A DNA stretch of 22,503 nucleotides. Source: Bordetella parapertussis (GTDB taxonomy: Bacteria > Pseudomonadota > Gammaproteobacteria > Burkholderiales > Burkholderiaceae_B). The notes under the pieces were generated by a model that ran no database searches, was not told where the DNA came from, and was given only the letters and a program-made list of their open reading frames with translations. The stretch is taken from positions 1 to 22,503 of the forward strand of contig CAMAYM010000038.1 of assembly GCA_945862495.1 (NCBI GenBank), in the 5' to 3' direction. Of this stretch, positions 5,904 to 13,683 are shown piece after piece. The position numbers were made by a program, and so were the translations under genes. Within the stretch, counting starts at the first letter, position 1. The number at the start of each line of letters is the position of its first letter.

Positions 5904-7952
5904 ATGGAAGACAAGACACAAACGACGAAAATCAAACAGGCATTGGCAAAGCGTTTACTCAAGCTTCAGGCCGACAGCGCGGCGGTGCAAACCGTGATCG
6001 CTAAAACGAACCAGCTGGAATACGAAAATCTCGCTGCCATTTACCTGTGGTGGCGAGCTGCGCTGGCAATTCCAGGGTATTTAGAAGAAGCCTACAAACC
6101 AACGCTCGTGCGCCGCGTGTTCGGTGAAAACACGGGTGAGCTCAGCTTTCGCAGGCTGCTGTACCTCATGTACGGCATTTACGGTTTGGACAAAGACAGT
6201 TTGGACCGTAAAAACCGTGCGCTGTTGGGTTTACACGCTGAGTACGAGAGAAACCACGAGCTTTACGCCAAGGACGGCGTCAATAAGCTCGCGGGTTTCA
6301 TCAAGTCACGTGGCGGCATTTCAAGCTTGATTGGCAGCTCTACCTCATTTGCTGCGCGAGCAGCCAGTAGTACAGCAGCGTCAGATGGAAACGTGCCCGC
6401 AGCTGGCGATCTCTCGCATGCAAATGGCGAGGGTTTGTTAGCACCCAGTGACGACCACAGTCACACAAGCGGCAATGCTAGTAACCAAGCTGCGTCCTGT
6501 ACTACGGCAGCGGGTGCCAATAAAAACTACCGTACTCAGCCTGTGCCCACAATCACGGACGCTTTGCGTGTCGCAACGCTGGCCGATGAAGCCAAAGCGT
6601 TCTATGCCCAGCAGCCCACTTCGCAGGTGGTCAATATCAATCCACCGCTTGCCACTGACAAACAGGGTTATGCCGTGGCTGTGGTCAAACGCACCGCCAC
6701 TGGCTATGAAGTCGTCAGCGCTACAGAGGGTGGATTGGATCTCAAAGAAGTCTTGGTATCCGCCTACAGCAAGCGACTAGATGCTGTGCCGTACGCCGTG
6801 CGCTGTTTTCTGGAAGTGCTTAAAACACAGGCCCTTCCTGCACCACTCTTGAAGCTGTACGACAAGCTGATTGAAGTGGGTACAGAAAAGCGCGAGGACA
6901 ACAGCAAGCGCAAGAGCACACGCCGTGTTGCCTACCTCGCCCAAGAAAACATGCTGCTGCTCAGTCCCACTTTTGCCACCAGTGGCGTAGTCACCATGGC
7001 AAAGCTCAAGCGTTCGCCCTTTGAAGGTAATGCTGCCGATTGCTTTATGCCCACACGAACCCGCAAGTTGCTGGAGCACAGACTGTTGGCTGCCAATGAT
7101 GTGCACATGTTTAGGCCTCAGCACGGCGAACACTTGCCAGCGTTTCACCAACCTGGGTTGTGCTCCCACCTTTTGCGGCTCGATAACAAGGCGAATGCAG
7201 CGGACTTCATGTTCATGGAGTTTTGGCCATTTGAGGCCGACATGGGCAACGCCAACCAGCAGCTCGTATTCGTCGAGTCACTCACCAACAGTCAACGTGC
7301 TGTGACCGTGAACATCGCTCAGTCAGATTTCAAGACGCTGATTTACGATCACATTCGTCCGTGGCTTCTCAGTTACGGCGAGCACATGACACGGCCTGCC
7401 AACAAGGTTCTGCAGCTGAGTATGGATGCGGCGGGATTTACGCTGCAATTCGACTGGGTCAACGGGGTATTTCGTAACCAGGCGCGCAGTGACTTGGCAC
7501 AACCCTTGTTAGGGACGACCCCAGTGCAAGCGGCCTTCTTGAGTAAAGACCTTTGTCTTGCACTGAACGGCATAGCGGATTTGCCATTAACCAGTGACAT
7601 ACACATGGCATGGTCCGATGACGTGTTGGTACTGCGCTACGCGACCGACATTGCGGACTACACGATCGCAATCCCCACCACAGTAGCGGGTCGACGCAAA
7701 GACACCGCCTTTGCTGTGTATGCCCCGTCAATTCTTGCGCAGAGCAGTTATGAGCCAACGGTCGAACAGCTCGAAGCGGAAGGTCCAGAGGATGCGCTAT
7801 TGCTTGAATCGGCGTTGGGGTTAACAGCGGGGCCTATGACGGATGCTGAAATAGAAAAACTCATCGGCCTGCAGATGGATGACTACGACGACATCACCGA
7901 AGGGCTTGATGACGAGGCCGAGTTTGTGGACATGGGAGGGAGTGAACAATGA
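5904..7952 (+). CDS. Unrecognised 682-aa protein coupled to the TGT-like gene
   Basis: I do not recognise the family. Residues 1-150 are helical and basic (KIKQALAKRLLKLQADSAAV, then LWWRAALAIPGYLEEAYKP). Residues ~150-215 form an Ala/Ser/Gly-rich low-complexity linker. Residues ~220-600 look globular with mixed strands (VVTMAKLKRSPFEGNAADCF, DVLVLRYATDIADYTIAIPT). The last 40 residues are strongly acidic (DDYDDITEGLDDEAEFVD). The linker suggests two independently folded parts. No nuclease, helicase or methylase motif was seen. ATG at 5904 was preferred over the upstream TTG at 5889. The stop overlaps the next start (ATGA), so the TGT-like protein is probably a partner. Transcription likely starts at the module ending at 5826. 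Confidence 0.75.
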   Translation: MEDKTQTTKIKQALAKRLLKLQADSAAVQTVIAKTNQLEYENLAAIYLWWRAALAIPGYLEEAYKPTLVRRVFGENTGELSFRRLLYLMYGIYGLDKDSLDRKNRALLGLHAEYERNHELYAKDGVNKLAGFIKSRGGISSLIGSSTSFAARAASSTAASDGNVPAAGDLSHANGEGLLAPSDDHSHTSGNASNQAASCTTAAGANKNYRTQPVPTITDALRVATLADEAKAFYAQQPTSQVVNINPPLATDKQGYAVAVVKRTATGYEVVSATEGGLDLKEVLVSAYSKRLDAVPYAVRCFLEVLKTQALPAPLLKLYDKLIEVGTEKREDNSKRKSTRRVAYLAQENMLLLSPTFATSGVVTMAKLKRSPFEGNAADCFMPTRTRKLLEHRLLAANDVHMFRPQHGEHLPAFHQPGLCSHLLRLDNKANAADFMFMEFWPFEADMGNANQQLVFVESLTNSQRAVTVNIAQSDFKTLIYDHIRPWLLSYGEHMTRPANKVLQLSMDAAGFTLQFDWVNGVFRNQARSDLAQPLLGTTPVQAAFLSKDLCLALNGIADLPLTSDIHMAWSDDVLVLRYATDIADYTIAIPTTVAGRRKDTAFAVYAPSILAQSSYEPTVEQLEAEGPEDALLLESALGLTAGPMTDAEIEKLIGLQMDDYDDITEGLDDEAEFVDMGGSEQ

Positions 7953-9238
7953 CTGAACAGTTCAACACACAAGACTATGCGATCTATCTGCCAGCAGTCA
8001 CGGGTGAATTTGCCAGCCGTGTGACGCAGACATCACCTGCTGATCGCCCATTTCCACCTGGCCTGGAACTGAGTGACCTAGCGTTTTGGGATCGTAACAA
8101 CTTGCTTTTCTATCACCCCTATTGCTTGCACTCTGTGGGGCAATACCGCGTGGGCAGCGTGATTGATAACGCACTGACGCGTGGCGGACGAACGGATCGC
8201 GTGTTGATTGGTGACAGTGGCGGCTTTCAAATCGGCAAAGGCACACTCAAAGGCTACGAAGAGCTCAAAACCGGCATGAGTGCCATTGATGCAGAGGCTG
8301 CCTGGGTCAATGCCGACGACGTGCGCAATTGGATCATCACCTGGCTTGAGACCCACTGCCAGTACGCCATGACCTTGGACATGCCGCTGTGGGCAACCAG
8401 CAGCGATGGCACGGACTCACCGTTTCACCACTGCAGCATCGAGCAGCTCACCGCCATGACGGTAGAAAACCTGCGCTATGTCGAAGCCAATCGCCAAGGT
8501 AGAGCCCAGTGGCTCAATGTGGTGCAGGGCCTGGACCTGTCAACAACCAAGTCGTGGTTCGATGCCGTGAAATGGTTCCGCCACGGTGGCTGGGCCTTAG
8601 CTGGCAACGCTGGGGCAAGGGGTGGGCTCTACAACGTGCTCAATACCGTCTTCATGATGCGTGACAATGATGCGTTTGCGCCTGGGCAAGATTGGGTGCA
8701 TGTGTTGGGCGTCTCAACACTCGGCTGGGCGGTGGTGCTCACGGCGATTCAACGCGGGTTGCGCCAAGCTAATCCAACGATCAAGATCAGCTTTGACAGT
8801 TCAAGCCCTTTTCAGATCGCTGGACGCAATGAAGAGGCGTGCTACTTGCCCGAGTTAGGCAGCCACGTCTCCAGCTGGAAAATCCGTATGGATCGCAGCC
8901 CACAAGGTGATGTTTATGTGGGCAGCAAGGATCCGTTTCCGCAAGCATCGCCCTTGGGCCATCGCATGAGATTGGGGGATCTGAACGTGTATGAAGGCCT
9001 CTATCAAAAGCGCCGCTACGATCCCATCAGTCTAGCCATTCTCGCCAATCACAATGTCTACGTGTATCTCAAGGCTTTTGATATGGCCAACGATGCTACT
9101 TTTGGGGTTACAGAATCGGCTGAGGTGCCACGCTTGTACCGTCAATGCATTGAGGTCATCGGAGAGGCGTTTGATCGACCCGACTGGCCTGCGTTTCTCT
9201 GCCGCGAGAAGTCGCTATTGGATGCGCATTCAAAGTAG
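7949..9238 (+). CDS. tRNA-guanine-transglycosylase-like protein (TGT/DpdA-type)
   Basis: This 429-aa protein follows the TGT TIM-barrel order: DSGGFQ at 89-94 (the family's substrate-pocket Asp), LDMP at 143-146, VVQG at 191-194 (compare IVQGG), WALAGNAG at 215-222, HVLGVST at 251-257, and FDSSSPF at 282-288, where Asp283 sits where the nucleophilic Asp is expected. LANHNVYVYL at 366-375 resembles the C-terminal HN segment that supplies a zinc-ligand histidine. The CxCxxC zinc cluster of housekeeping TGT is absent; only Cys298 lies in that interval. TGT enzymes swap guanine for a 7-deazaguanine in tRNA, and DpdA paralogs do so in DNA. A mobile-element location and lack of the zinc cysteines argue against housekeeping tgt. 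No queC/D/E-type genes are nearby, so a base donor would come from the host. Confidence 0.78.
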   Translation: MTEQFNTQDYAIYLPAVTGEFASRVTQTSPADRPFPPGLELSDLAFWDRNNLLFYHPYCLHSVGQYRVGSVIDNALTRGGRTDRVLIGDSGGFQIGKGTLKGYEELKTGMSAIDAEAAWVNADDVRNWIITWLETHCQYAMTLDMPLWATSSDGTDSPFHHCSIEQLTAMTVENLRYVEANRQGRAQWLNVVQGLDLSTTKSWFDAVKWFRHGGWALAGNAGARGGLYNVLNTVFMMRDNDAFAPGQDWVHVLGVSTLGWAVVLTAIQRGLRQANPTIKISFDSSSPFQIAGRNEEACYLPELGSHVSSWKIRMDRSPQGDVYVGSKDPFPQASPLGHRMRLGDLNVYEGLYQKRRYDPISLAILANHNVYVYLKAFDMANDATFGVTESAEVPRLYRQCIEVIGEAFDRPDWPAFLCREKSLLDAHSK

Positions 9239-9240
9239 TG

Positions 9241-10170
9241 CTACGGTTTGACGTCTCGTGCGGCTATTTTTTTGTTCTCAGCCTTGCGCCATTTGAGTTG
9301 GGCGGCAATGACCTTTTGGAGTTCCTCTGGGTCAAAGTCCACCATGTGATCAGGCTTTTTGATTGATGGAAAGATTCCTCGCGCCGCGTTCTCTGCCAAG
9401 TGGCGTGCCTGGCGAAGTTTGCGCGAAGTCATCATCTCAAGGCTGCGGATCTCTTCTGAGTTCATGGCAGTGCGCTTGGTTTTAGTGACATCAAACATCT
9501 TGCTATAGGTTTTGCTGATCTGAGCAGCCACACCCACTTGCCACAGTTTGTAGTCGGGTTTTGCGGCTCGGACATAGAGCACTCGAACAGCGTCGAGAAT
9601 GCTTTGATTGTGCATGTCCTTGTCAGCCAGTTTGTACTGTGGCGGTGGGGGCTCATACACGGGCACTGCATGATGATCAATCAATCGCTTGACTTCACGC
9701 AGTGCCTTTTGTCTGCCGATGTTCAGGGGTACAGCCAGCAACATGACATCGGGCTGTTGCGCCTCGTGCCAAACAGTACTGAAGTACCGCGCTGGGCGCT
9801 CTAGCTGGCTTTTATCTGGGCGCTCGCCTTGTGAAGCCTTGAGCAGGAACTCTGTTTGTGGCCTGTCACCTCGGCTGCCCAGCAAGCGGATTCCACGATC
9901 TAGCCACCAGTCCCGAAAATAGATGCACTGGACATCACCGAAATCGTCGTAGATACGCAAAACCTGTTCAAAGTCAGCGGGCAATCTCGCGCGATCATCC
10001 TTGGAGAGACGTCCCTTGTGCTCGCGAAAGCGTCTTGCCAGTTCATAGCTTGGGCTTAGTGACAGGATCTCAAACCACAGCCTGTAGAGCGGACTGTCGT
10101 CTGCGGTCATGCCGCGACGGCTGAGGTCTTGCTTTCGCAGTATCTTTTCTGGCAGAGTTTTTGTAGACAT
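9241..10170 (-). CDS. Unrecognised basic 309-aa protein
   Basis: I do not recognise this family. The protein is soluble, charged and net basic, with Arg/Lys-rich helices at both ends (MTSRKLRQARHLAENAARG near 255). It has aromatic motifs YIYF-like FGDVQCIYFRDWWLDRG near 85-100 and PDVMLLAVPLNIGRQKALREV near 145. No catalytic signature stands out; nucleic-acid binding is only a guess from charge. It converges on the TGT-like gene with two bases between stops, so the two share no transcript. Its start (ATG at 10170) lies inside the divergent regulatory region, where one TGTAGAC box (10162-10168) overlaps the start codon and another lies at 10175-10181. This suggests that the regulator of those boxes controls both directions. 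Confidence 0.72.
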   Translation of the reverse strand: MSTKTLPEKILRKQDLSRRGMTADDSPLYRLWFEILSLSPSYELARRFREHKGRLSKDDRARLPADFEQVLRIYDDFGDVQCIYFRDWWLDRGIRLLGSRGDRPQTEFLLKASQGERPDKSQLERPARYFSTVWHEAQQPDVMLLAVPLNIGRQKALREVKRLIDHHAVPVYEPPPPQYKLADKDMHNQSILDAVRVLYVRAAKPDYKLWQVGVAAQISKTYSKMFDVTKTKRTAMNSEEIRSLEMMTSRKLRQARHLAENAARGIFPSIKKPDHMVDFDPEELQKVIAAQLKWRKAENKKIAARDVKP

Positions 10171-10174
10171 TTAT

Positions 10175-10264
10175 GTAGACCAAAATAATGAAACAATATT
10201 TTGACAATACTATAGCAGCCTACATTTATTTACAGTCACTCCTAGGCAATCAATGGTGGTTGCC
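10175..10264 (+). promoter_or_regulatory. Shared promoter-leader module A (divergent region)
   Basis: TGTAGAC lies at 10175-10181 (again followed by CAAA), then 19 nt, then TTGACAAT (10201-10208, a consensus -35), ACATTTATTTACAGTC, CTCCTAGG, and a leader hairpin GGCAATC/GGTTGCC (10245-10251/10258-10264) with one G-U pair. A second TGTAGAC at 10162-10168 overlaps the start codon of the divergent gene. It drives the gene at 10284. Confidence 0.6.
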
Positions 10265-10283
10265 GCAAACACAAGGAGTTTTC

Positions 10284-10682
10284 ATGGACCACGTTAAACA
10301 AGCATTCGCAATCAGTGACCAAGACAAGATCAAAGCAAAGCAGATTTACGCCGATGCTGTTAAGCAACTTGTCAACAAAAATTACGTCCAGGCACATCCT
10401 GATGCCTTTGTCGATCTGAGCGCACTATTTGGTGTGAAGTGGCTACTTGACAGATGGATGCAAGACGGAGTTTGGGGTGGCATAGGCCTTTATGCCGAAG
10501 CAAATACTGCATTTAACTACGCTAATCTTTCTTCCTGCCAGGAGCAGAAGTTTGTTGCCCTCGCCAAAAGTCTTGTCCCGGCTGAAGATCGCATCAGCGA
10601 TCAAAAGCTTCGAAAGATTGCGGTCGAAATGAACTGTCTGTTGACACGCACTACACCGGAATCAATGCTAGAACGAATGTAA
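10284..10682 (+). CDS. Unknown 132-aa protein
   Basis: No family was recognised. The chosen ATG has an excellent ribosome-binding site (AAGGAG seven bases upstream); the frame is open to 10188 but the upstream part crosses the promoter and hairpin. The protein is probably helical and soluble: a charged N-terminal helix (DQDKIKAKQIYADAVKQLV), an aromatic middle (KWLLDRWMQDGVWGGIGLY) and a charged C-terminal helix. Eighty-eight bases separate it from the next gene, so the two may share a transcript. Expression is likely set by the module at 10175-10264. Confidence 0.65.
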   Translation: MDHVKQAFAISDQDKIKAKQIYADAVKQLVNKNYVQAHPDAFVDLSALFGVKWLLDRWMQDGVWGGIGLYAEANTAFNYANLSSCQEQKFVALAKSLVPAEDRISDQKLRKIAVEMNCLLTRTTPESMLERM

Positions 10683-10770
10683 TAAGGTTTTGCGCGAGGC
10701 TATTATCTGGCTTCGTGCGTCGGCATAGTCTTAAAATGACTTTAATAACAACCTGGCTTTAGGAGCTGTG

Positions 10771-11055
10771 ATGGATGAAATGGATCGCGATATTGATTCT
10801 CTTTATACAGTTGTAGATGCTGAATTTAGAAAATCAAAATTTAACGAAAATGACTCTGGTGCTGAATTTGAAGAGCTTGTCGACCGGGTGGCGATTAAAG
10901 TCAGCATGGGTTCTGGCATGGATCTTTTTAACTCTGTTAGTGATACATTGATAGCGGCAATTGATTTGATTGAGTCATCGCTTGATGAAAAAATGATCAA
11001 CGGCCTGCATCATCGAGTTTTTAAACTTGCACTTGATTACTGCGAAGATGATTAG
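10771..11055 (+). CDS. Small acidic 94-aa protein
   Basis: Unrecognised. It is strongly acidic (many Asp/Glu, ending in YCEDD) and predicted helical. AGGAG at 10761-10765 serves the ATG at 10771; a GTG at 10768 is an alternative. Its base composition is more AT-rich than the neighbours. Small acidic proteins in mobile elements can be DNA mimics or antitoxins, but nothing specific supports either. Confidence 0.55.
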   Translation: MDEMDRDIDSLYTVVDAEFRKSKFNENDSGAEFEELVDRVAIKVSMGSGMDLFNSVSDTLIAAIDLIESSLDEKMINGLHHRVFKLALDYCEDD

Positions 11056-11151
11056 TTGTTTATACCTGAACGCCTTGGTAATGGTTGCTCAAATAGGTAA
11101 TTTATAGCGGTTGTTGTACTAACCCTGATCATTCTTGCTTGTGCCGCGTAT

Positions 11152-11577
11152 TTGAATAAGGCCACCGGTGGTACCTCTTCTTCCTGTTTGTCCAAGCCCT
11201 TTGTTGCTAAATACAAAATGCGCAAAGAACAATTGACAGATATTCAAAAAGCCCTTAATTGGATTCGTAGCCAAGCTGAGGAATCTGACGCCGAGGCCAA
11301 GATAGAGGTGTTGTCGCTGCTCAATGGCACCAGCCAGAGCGTGATCGCCATGGCTAAAAAATTGACTGAACCAAAGGTCAAAACCAAGACCCAAACCAAA
11401 GTGGTCACTCAGGTCAAAGACCGACCTGCGAAGCAGCAACCCAAGGTGGTCAAGCAGGGGAAACCGCCTGAGAGTGCAACCGATCTCCCAGCCACTCCAT
11501 TCCAGGCCATCAAGCCACAAGCACCCATTGGCCCGATCTCACTCGTCCCATCAAGCCCTAATCCGTCCGCAATTTAG
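11152..11577 (+). CDS. Lys/Pro-rich protein, probably membrane-anchored, start uncertain
   Basis: From the TTG at 11152 the frame encodes 141 aa: a short helical part (KEQLTDIQKALNWIRSQAEE) followed by a Lys/Thr/Gln-rich then Pro-rich tail (KTQTKVV, QAPIGPISLVPSSPNPS). The same frame stays open back to the stop at 11098, and codons from 11104 read IAVVVLTLIILACAAYLN, a clear hydrophobic signal anchor with a lipobox-like ILAC. That stretch has an AGGT ribosome-binding site, but its first codon is ATA and no ATG, GTG or TTG precedes the helix. Either a rare start codon is used or the original ATG was lost. ATG at 11218 is a further candidate. Function is unknown; tail composition fits a cell-envelope linker. 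Confidence 0.45.
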   Translation: MNKATGGTSSSCLSKPFVAKYKMRKEQLTDIQKALNWIRSQAEESDAEAKIEVLSLLNGTSQSVIAMAKKLTEPKVKTKTQTKVVTQVKDRPAKQQPKVVKQGKPPESATDLPATPFQAIKPQAPIGPISLVPSSPNPSAI

Positions 11578-11582
11578 TTGGT

Positions 11583-11598
11583 GTGCAGAAACCTGCAC
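11583..11598 (+). terminator. Short hairpin after the Lys/Pro-rich gene
   Basis: GTGCAG/CTGCAC forms a 6-bp stem around AAAC eight bases after the stop, followed by only three T. It is a weak terminator candidate. Confidence 0.35.
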
Positions 11599-11627
11599 TT
11601 TCGCCACGCTTTTGTGCTGATTTACTA

Positions 11628-11638
11628 GGCGGTAGGGA
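11628..11638 (+). promoter_or_regulatory. ops-like sequence
   Basis: GGCGGTAGGGA carries the invariant eight bases GGCGGTAG of the RfaH ops element, but the downstream T of the consensus is not at the expected place. It lies in the 261-bp gap before the 11839 gene, on the coding strand. A chance match is possible; interest comes from the NusG/RfaH paralog in the same element. Confidence 0.3.
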
Positions 11639-11724
11639 TCGCCGACAGGCTATGTGATGCGTGGATCAAATACTTTCAGGCCATCTCTGAGTTGCACGGA
11701 AACCAGCATCAGAGCGCTACTAAA

Positions 11725-11815
11725 TGTAGACAGAATTTAATTATTTTAATTCAGACAATATGTTTACAGACAACATAAATTTACAGTCTCCTTAGGTCAT
11801 CGAAGGTCGATGACC
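11725..11815 (+). promoter_or_regulatory. Shared promoter-leader module B
   Basis: TGTAGAC lies at 11725-11731, followed by 20 nt and CAGACAAT (11752-11759). ACATAAATTTACAGTC and TCCTTAGG come next, then a leader hairpin GGTCATCGA/TCGATGACC (11795-11803/11807-11815), a perfect 9-bp stem. The distance from box to hairpin (64) equals that in module A. It precedes the gene at 11839. Confidence 0.6.
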
Positions 11816-11838
11816 ACTAACCCAAAAGGAAATCTGTA

Positions 11839-12273
11839 ATGAAAATTAAAAACCACAATCATGAAGCCGTTAGCGCAATTGCAATGACCGTCCACGGCAT
11901 CAATGCTTATGCACTTTCGCCCCAGTCTGAGCTCGACAGTATTCGGCGCACCCTCTTGACCCTGCCAGACAGTGCATGGGGTGAGGGACTGGGCAAGCAG
12001 CATTTGCAGCAACAACTGCATGTGCAGCTAAAGAAAGAGAACGAGTATTTCCTGAATAACCCTAGACAAGTTAATTACGATAGTGAGCGCTGGACGGAGT
12101 TCATGGATGACTGCATTTTTTATGCTGTTTTGCACTCTGTCGTCACTGGCGCTCCCATCATCTTGGTCCACCCCGATCAATGGAGCCAGTTTCGCTCCAG
12201 TTCCAAGCGCGACGCCAGTTCTGGCATAGGACCTTCGCTCATTCCCGATCTCCCTGTTAAGCGCGTTAGCTGA
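11839..12273 (+). CDS. Unknown 144-aa protein
   Basis: No family was recognised. A good ribosome-binding site (AAAGGA, eight bases upstream) supports the ATG. The protein looks soluble: a mixed N-terminal half (VSAIAMTVHGINAYALSP), a Gln/Leu-rich helix (GKQHLQQQLHVQLKKENEYF), a hydrophobic core segment (CIFYAVLHSVVTGAPIILVHPDQW), and a Ser/Arg-rich C-terminus. It is the first gene behind module B. A strong hairpin at 12281-12317 separates it from the next gene. Confidence 0.62.
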   Translation: MKIKNHNHEAVSAIAMTVHGINAYALSPQSELDSIRRTLLTLPDSAWGEGLGKQHLQQQLHVQLKKENEYFLNNPRQVNYDSERWTEFMDDCIFYAVLHSVVTGAPIILVHPDQWSQFRSSSKRDASSGIGPSLIPDLPVKRVS

Positions 12274-12280
12274 CCAATAC

Positions 12281-12317
12281 GTGCGGGGTATGTAGTCCCG
12301 AAACTGATACCCCGCAC
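12281..12317 (+). terminator. Strong intercistronic hairpin
   Basis: GTGCGGGGTAT (12281-12291) pairs perfectly over 11 bp with ATACCCCGCAC (12307-12317). Within the 15-nt loop AGT/ACT can pair again. It starts seven bases after a stop codon. There is no T tract, so it may be a Rho-assisted terminator, an mRNA-stabilising hairpin, or a protein site. Confidence 0.6.
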
Positions 12318-12355
12318 TGCCACTACTCACTCATATTCTCAAGAAGGGAAAAATC

Positions 12356-12817
12356 ATGATCTCAACAAACTACCCAACTAAAGTGCCCGCCCGCAGCTGT
12401 ATGGCTGTGAATGTTATTCTGACGTTTCTCACTTCAGGCTGCGAAGACTCTCAGGAGATGTTTGACCTTAAATTGCCTGTCAGTCGTCAAGAAAAAAACG
12501 CAGTTGAATTCTTGAACAAGAAGTTCTTTCCTCGCGTCCTTAGCCAGTGCCGCAAGCTTCAACGCGACTCCAGACGCTTGGTCAAAATCAGTACCTGCTC
12601 GGATTGGGGAGTGTTTGAGACGACGACACTGAAGCCAGCTCTATCCACCTTTGATCATCCCTGCAAGTGGTACTTTGGGCGTGGTCGAGACGACCTGGAT
12701 GGTTGGGAGAAAGCACTGATGCGGGATTTTCAGTTTGGAGCTGATGCGGACATGTCGTTCATGAATGCAATTCGCAAAATGTATGAAGGTAGCCCTTCTT
12801 CAACCGTCCTGGTTTAA
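12356..12817 (+). CDS. Unknown 153-aa protein
   Basis: Unrecognised. AAGGGA ten bases upstream supports the ATG. The early segment MAVNVILTFLTSGCED is mildly hydrophobic and ends in a lipobox-like LTSGC, but it follows a basic 12-residue lead (STNYPTKVPARS), so a lipoprotein signal is possible though unproven. The rest is soluble and basic (KKFFPRVLSQCRKLQRDSRRLVKI), with six Cys in all. It stands between hairpins on either side and may be transcribed from module B by read-through. Confidence 0.6.
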   Translation: MISTNYPTKVPARSCMAVNVILTFLTSGCEDSQEMFDLKLPVSRQEKNAVEFLNKKFFPRVLSQCRKLQRDSRRLVKISTCSDWGVFETTTLKPALSTFDHPCKWYFGRGRDDLDGWEKALMRDFQFGADADMSFMNAIRKMYEGSPSSTVLV

Positions 12818-12924
12818 GATTTATGCATTGCATGCGGGAGCTCCGTTTGGCTCTCGCTGTAATTGCTTGGGCCTAGTACCTCAATAGTGCATATGCCCCA
12901 GCTGATCATTTGAGGTGTGTAGAC

Positions 12925-13635
12925 ATGAAAAAAACCATTGCAGCACTTAAAGGCAAAGAAATCCGATTTCACGCAACGCATGTGATCGAGTTTTTCCCTG
13001 CGTCACTTCCCGAAGACCTTGACGGAGAAGAGGTCACGACTGAATCGGATCTGTTCCGAGCATCTCACGTCAACGGTTTCGATGAAATATTTCTCGCCGA
13101 GGGTGATGCCATCCAGGGTGAGTGCGAGGGCAAGAAGTACAAATTCCCAATTGAGGATTTCCTGCGTTGGCAGCTTGAGCGGGTGAATGCTGAAACCCTT
13201 TGGCAGCTGATCAGTAAAACGGACGCATCAGTCACCGAAATATTGGATGGTGATGCGGAATACGACAAAGATCCAGATTACTACCCGGAAGGCTGGCTCA
13301 ACTATCACGCCAGAGAAGAACATCCGGGCAAAGGGCTGGCATATATTGAACGGCTGCGCAAAGAAGTGCCTGATGAGTTTTATGCCGCAGTGATTGAATC
13401 CATGCTAGATGAAACCTATGGTGTGTTGAACAGCGAGTGGTTCGAAAACGAGATCGATGGCAATCTTGAGGGCATACGAGCGTCCTATGCCGAGTGGGAT
13501 GTGCCTTTGATGATTGTGTCCGTTGGCAAGTTCTACCCGTACATTGCTGCAGACAGCGACCACAATCTCATGATGGACGATTACAAGCTAAACCACATGC
13601 ACATCAGGAACTACGATGAAGGCGATCCGCTCTAG
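12925..13635 (+). CDS. Unknown acidic 236-aa protein
   Basis: No family was recognised. The protein is strongly acidic throughout (LPEDLDGEEVTTESD, ILDGDAEYDKDPDYYPEGW), soluble, with no signal peptide and a very acidic C-terminus. ATG at 12925 was chosen because TGAGG lies eight bases upstream; the frame is open to a TTG at 12910. A TGTAGAC box (12918-12924) abuts the start codon, resembling the boxes of the promoter modules, and could be an operator that also blocks translation start. The hairpin at 13665-13683 closes the gene. The overall charge would fit an anti-restriction or DNA-mimic protein, but there is no sequence evidence for that. Confidence 0.65.
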   Translation: MKKTIAALKGKEIRFHATHVIEFFPASLPEDLDGEEVTTESDLFRASHVNGFDEIFLAEGDAIQGECEGKKYKFPIEDFLRWQLERVNAETLWQLISKTDASVTEILDGDAEYDKDPDYYPEGWLNYHAREEHPGKGLAYIERLRKEVPDEFYAAVIESMLDETYGVLNSEWFENEIDGNLEGIRASYAEWDVPLMIVSVGKFYPYIAADSDHNLMMDDYKLNHMHIRNYDEGDPL

Positions 13636-13664
13636 AGTTCTCATCATCGTCTTTCAATCCATTA

Positions 13665-13683
13665 AGGCGGATTAACTCCGCCT
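13665..13683 (+). terminator. Hairpin after the acidic gene
   Basis: AGGCGGA/TCCGCCT is a perfect 7-bp stem with loop TTAAC, 30 bases after the stop codon. No T run follows. Terminator-like. Confidence 0.45.

Noticed and set aside
7949..9238. Housekeeping tgt gene
   Set aside because: The CxCxxC zinc cluster is missing, motif spacing is divergent, and the usual queA/yajC/secD neighbours are absent.
5904..10170. A complete dpd-type 7-deazaguanine DNA modification cluster
   Set aside because: Only the TGT-like protein fits; no preQ0 synthesis genes, no helicase, phospholipase-like or other Dpd proteins are visible.
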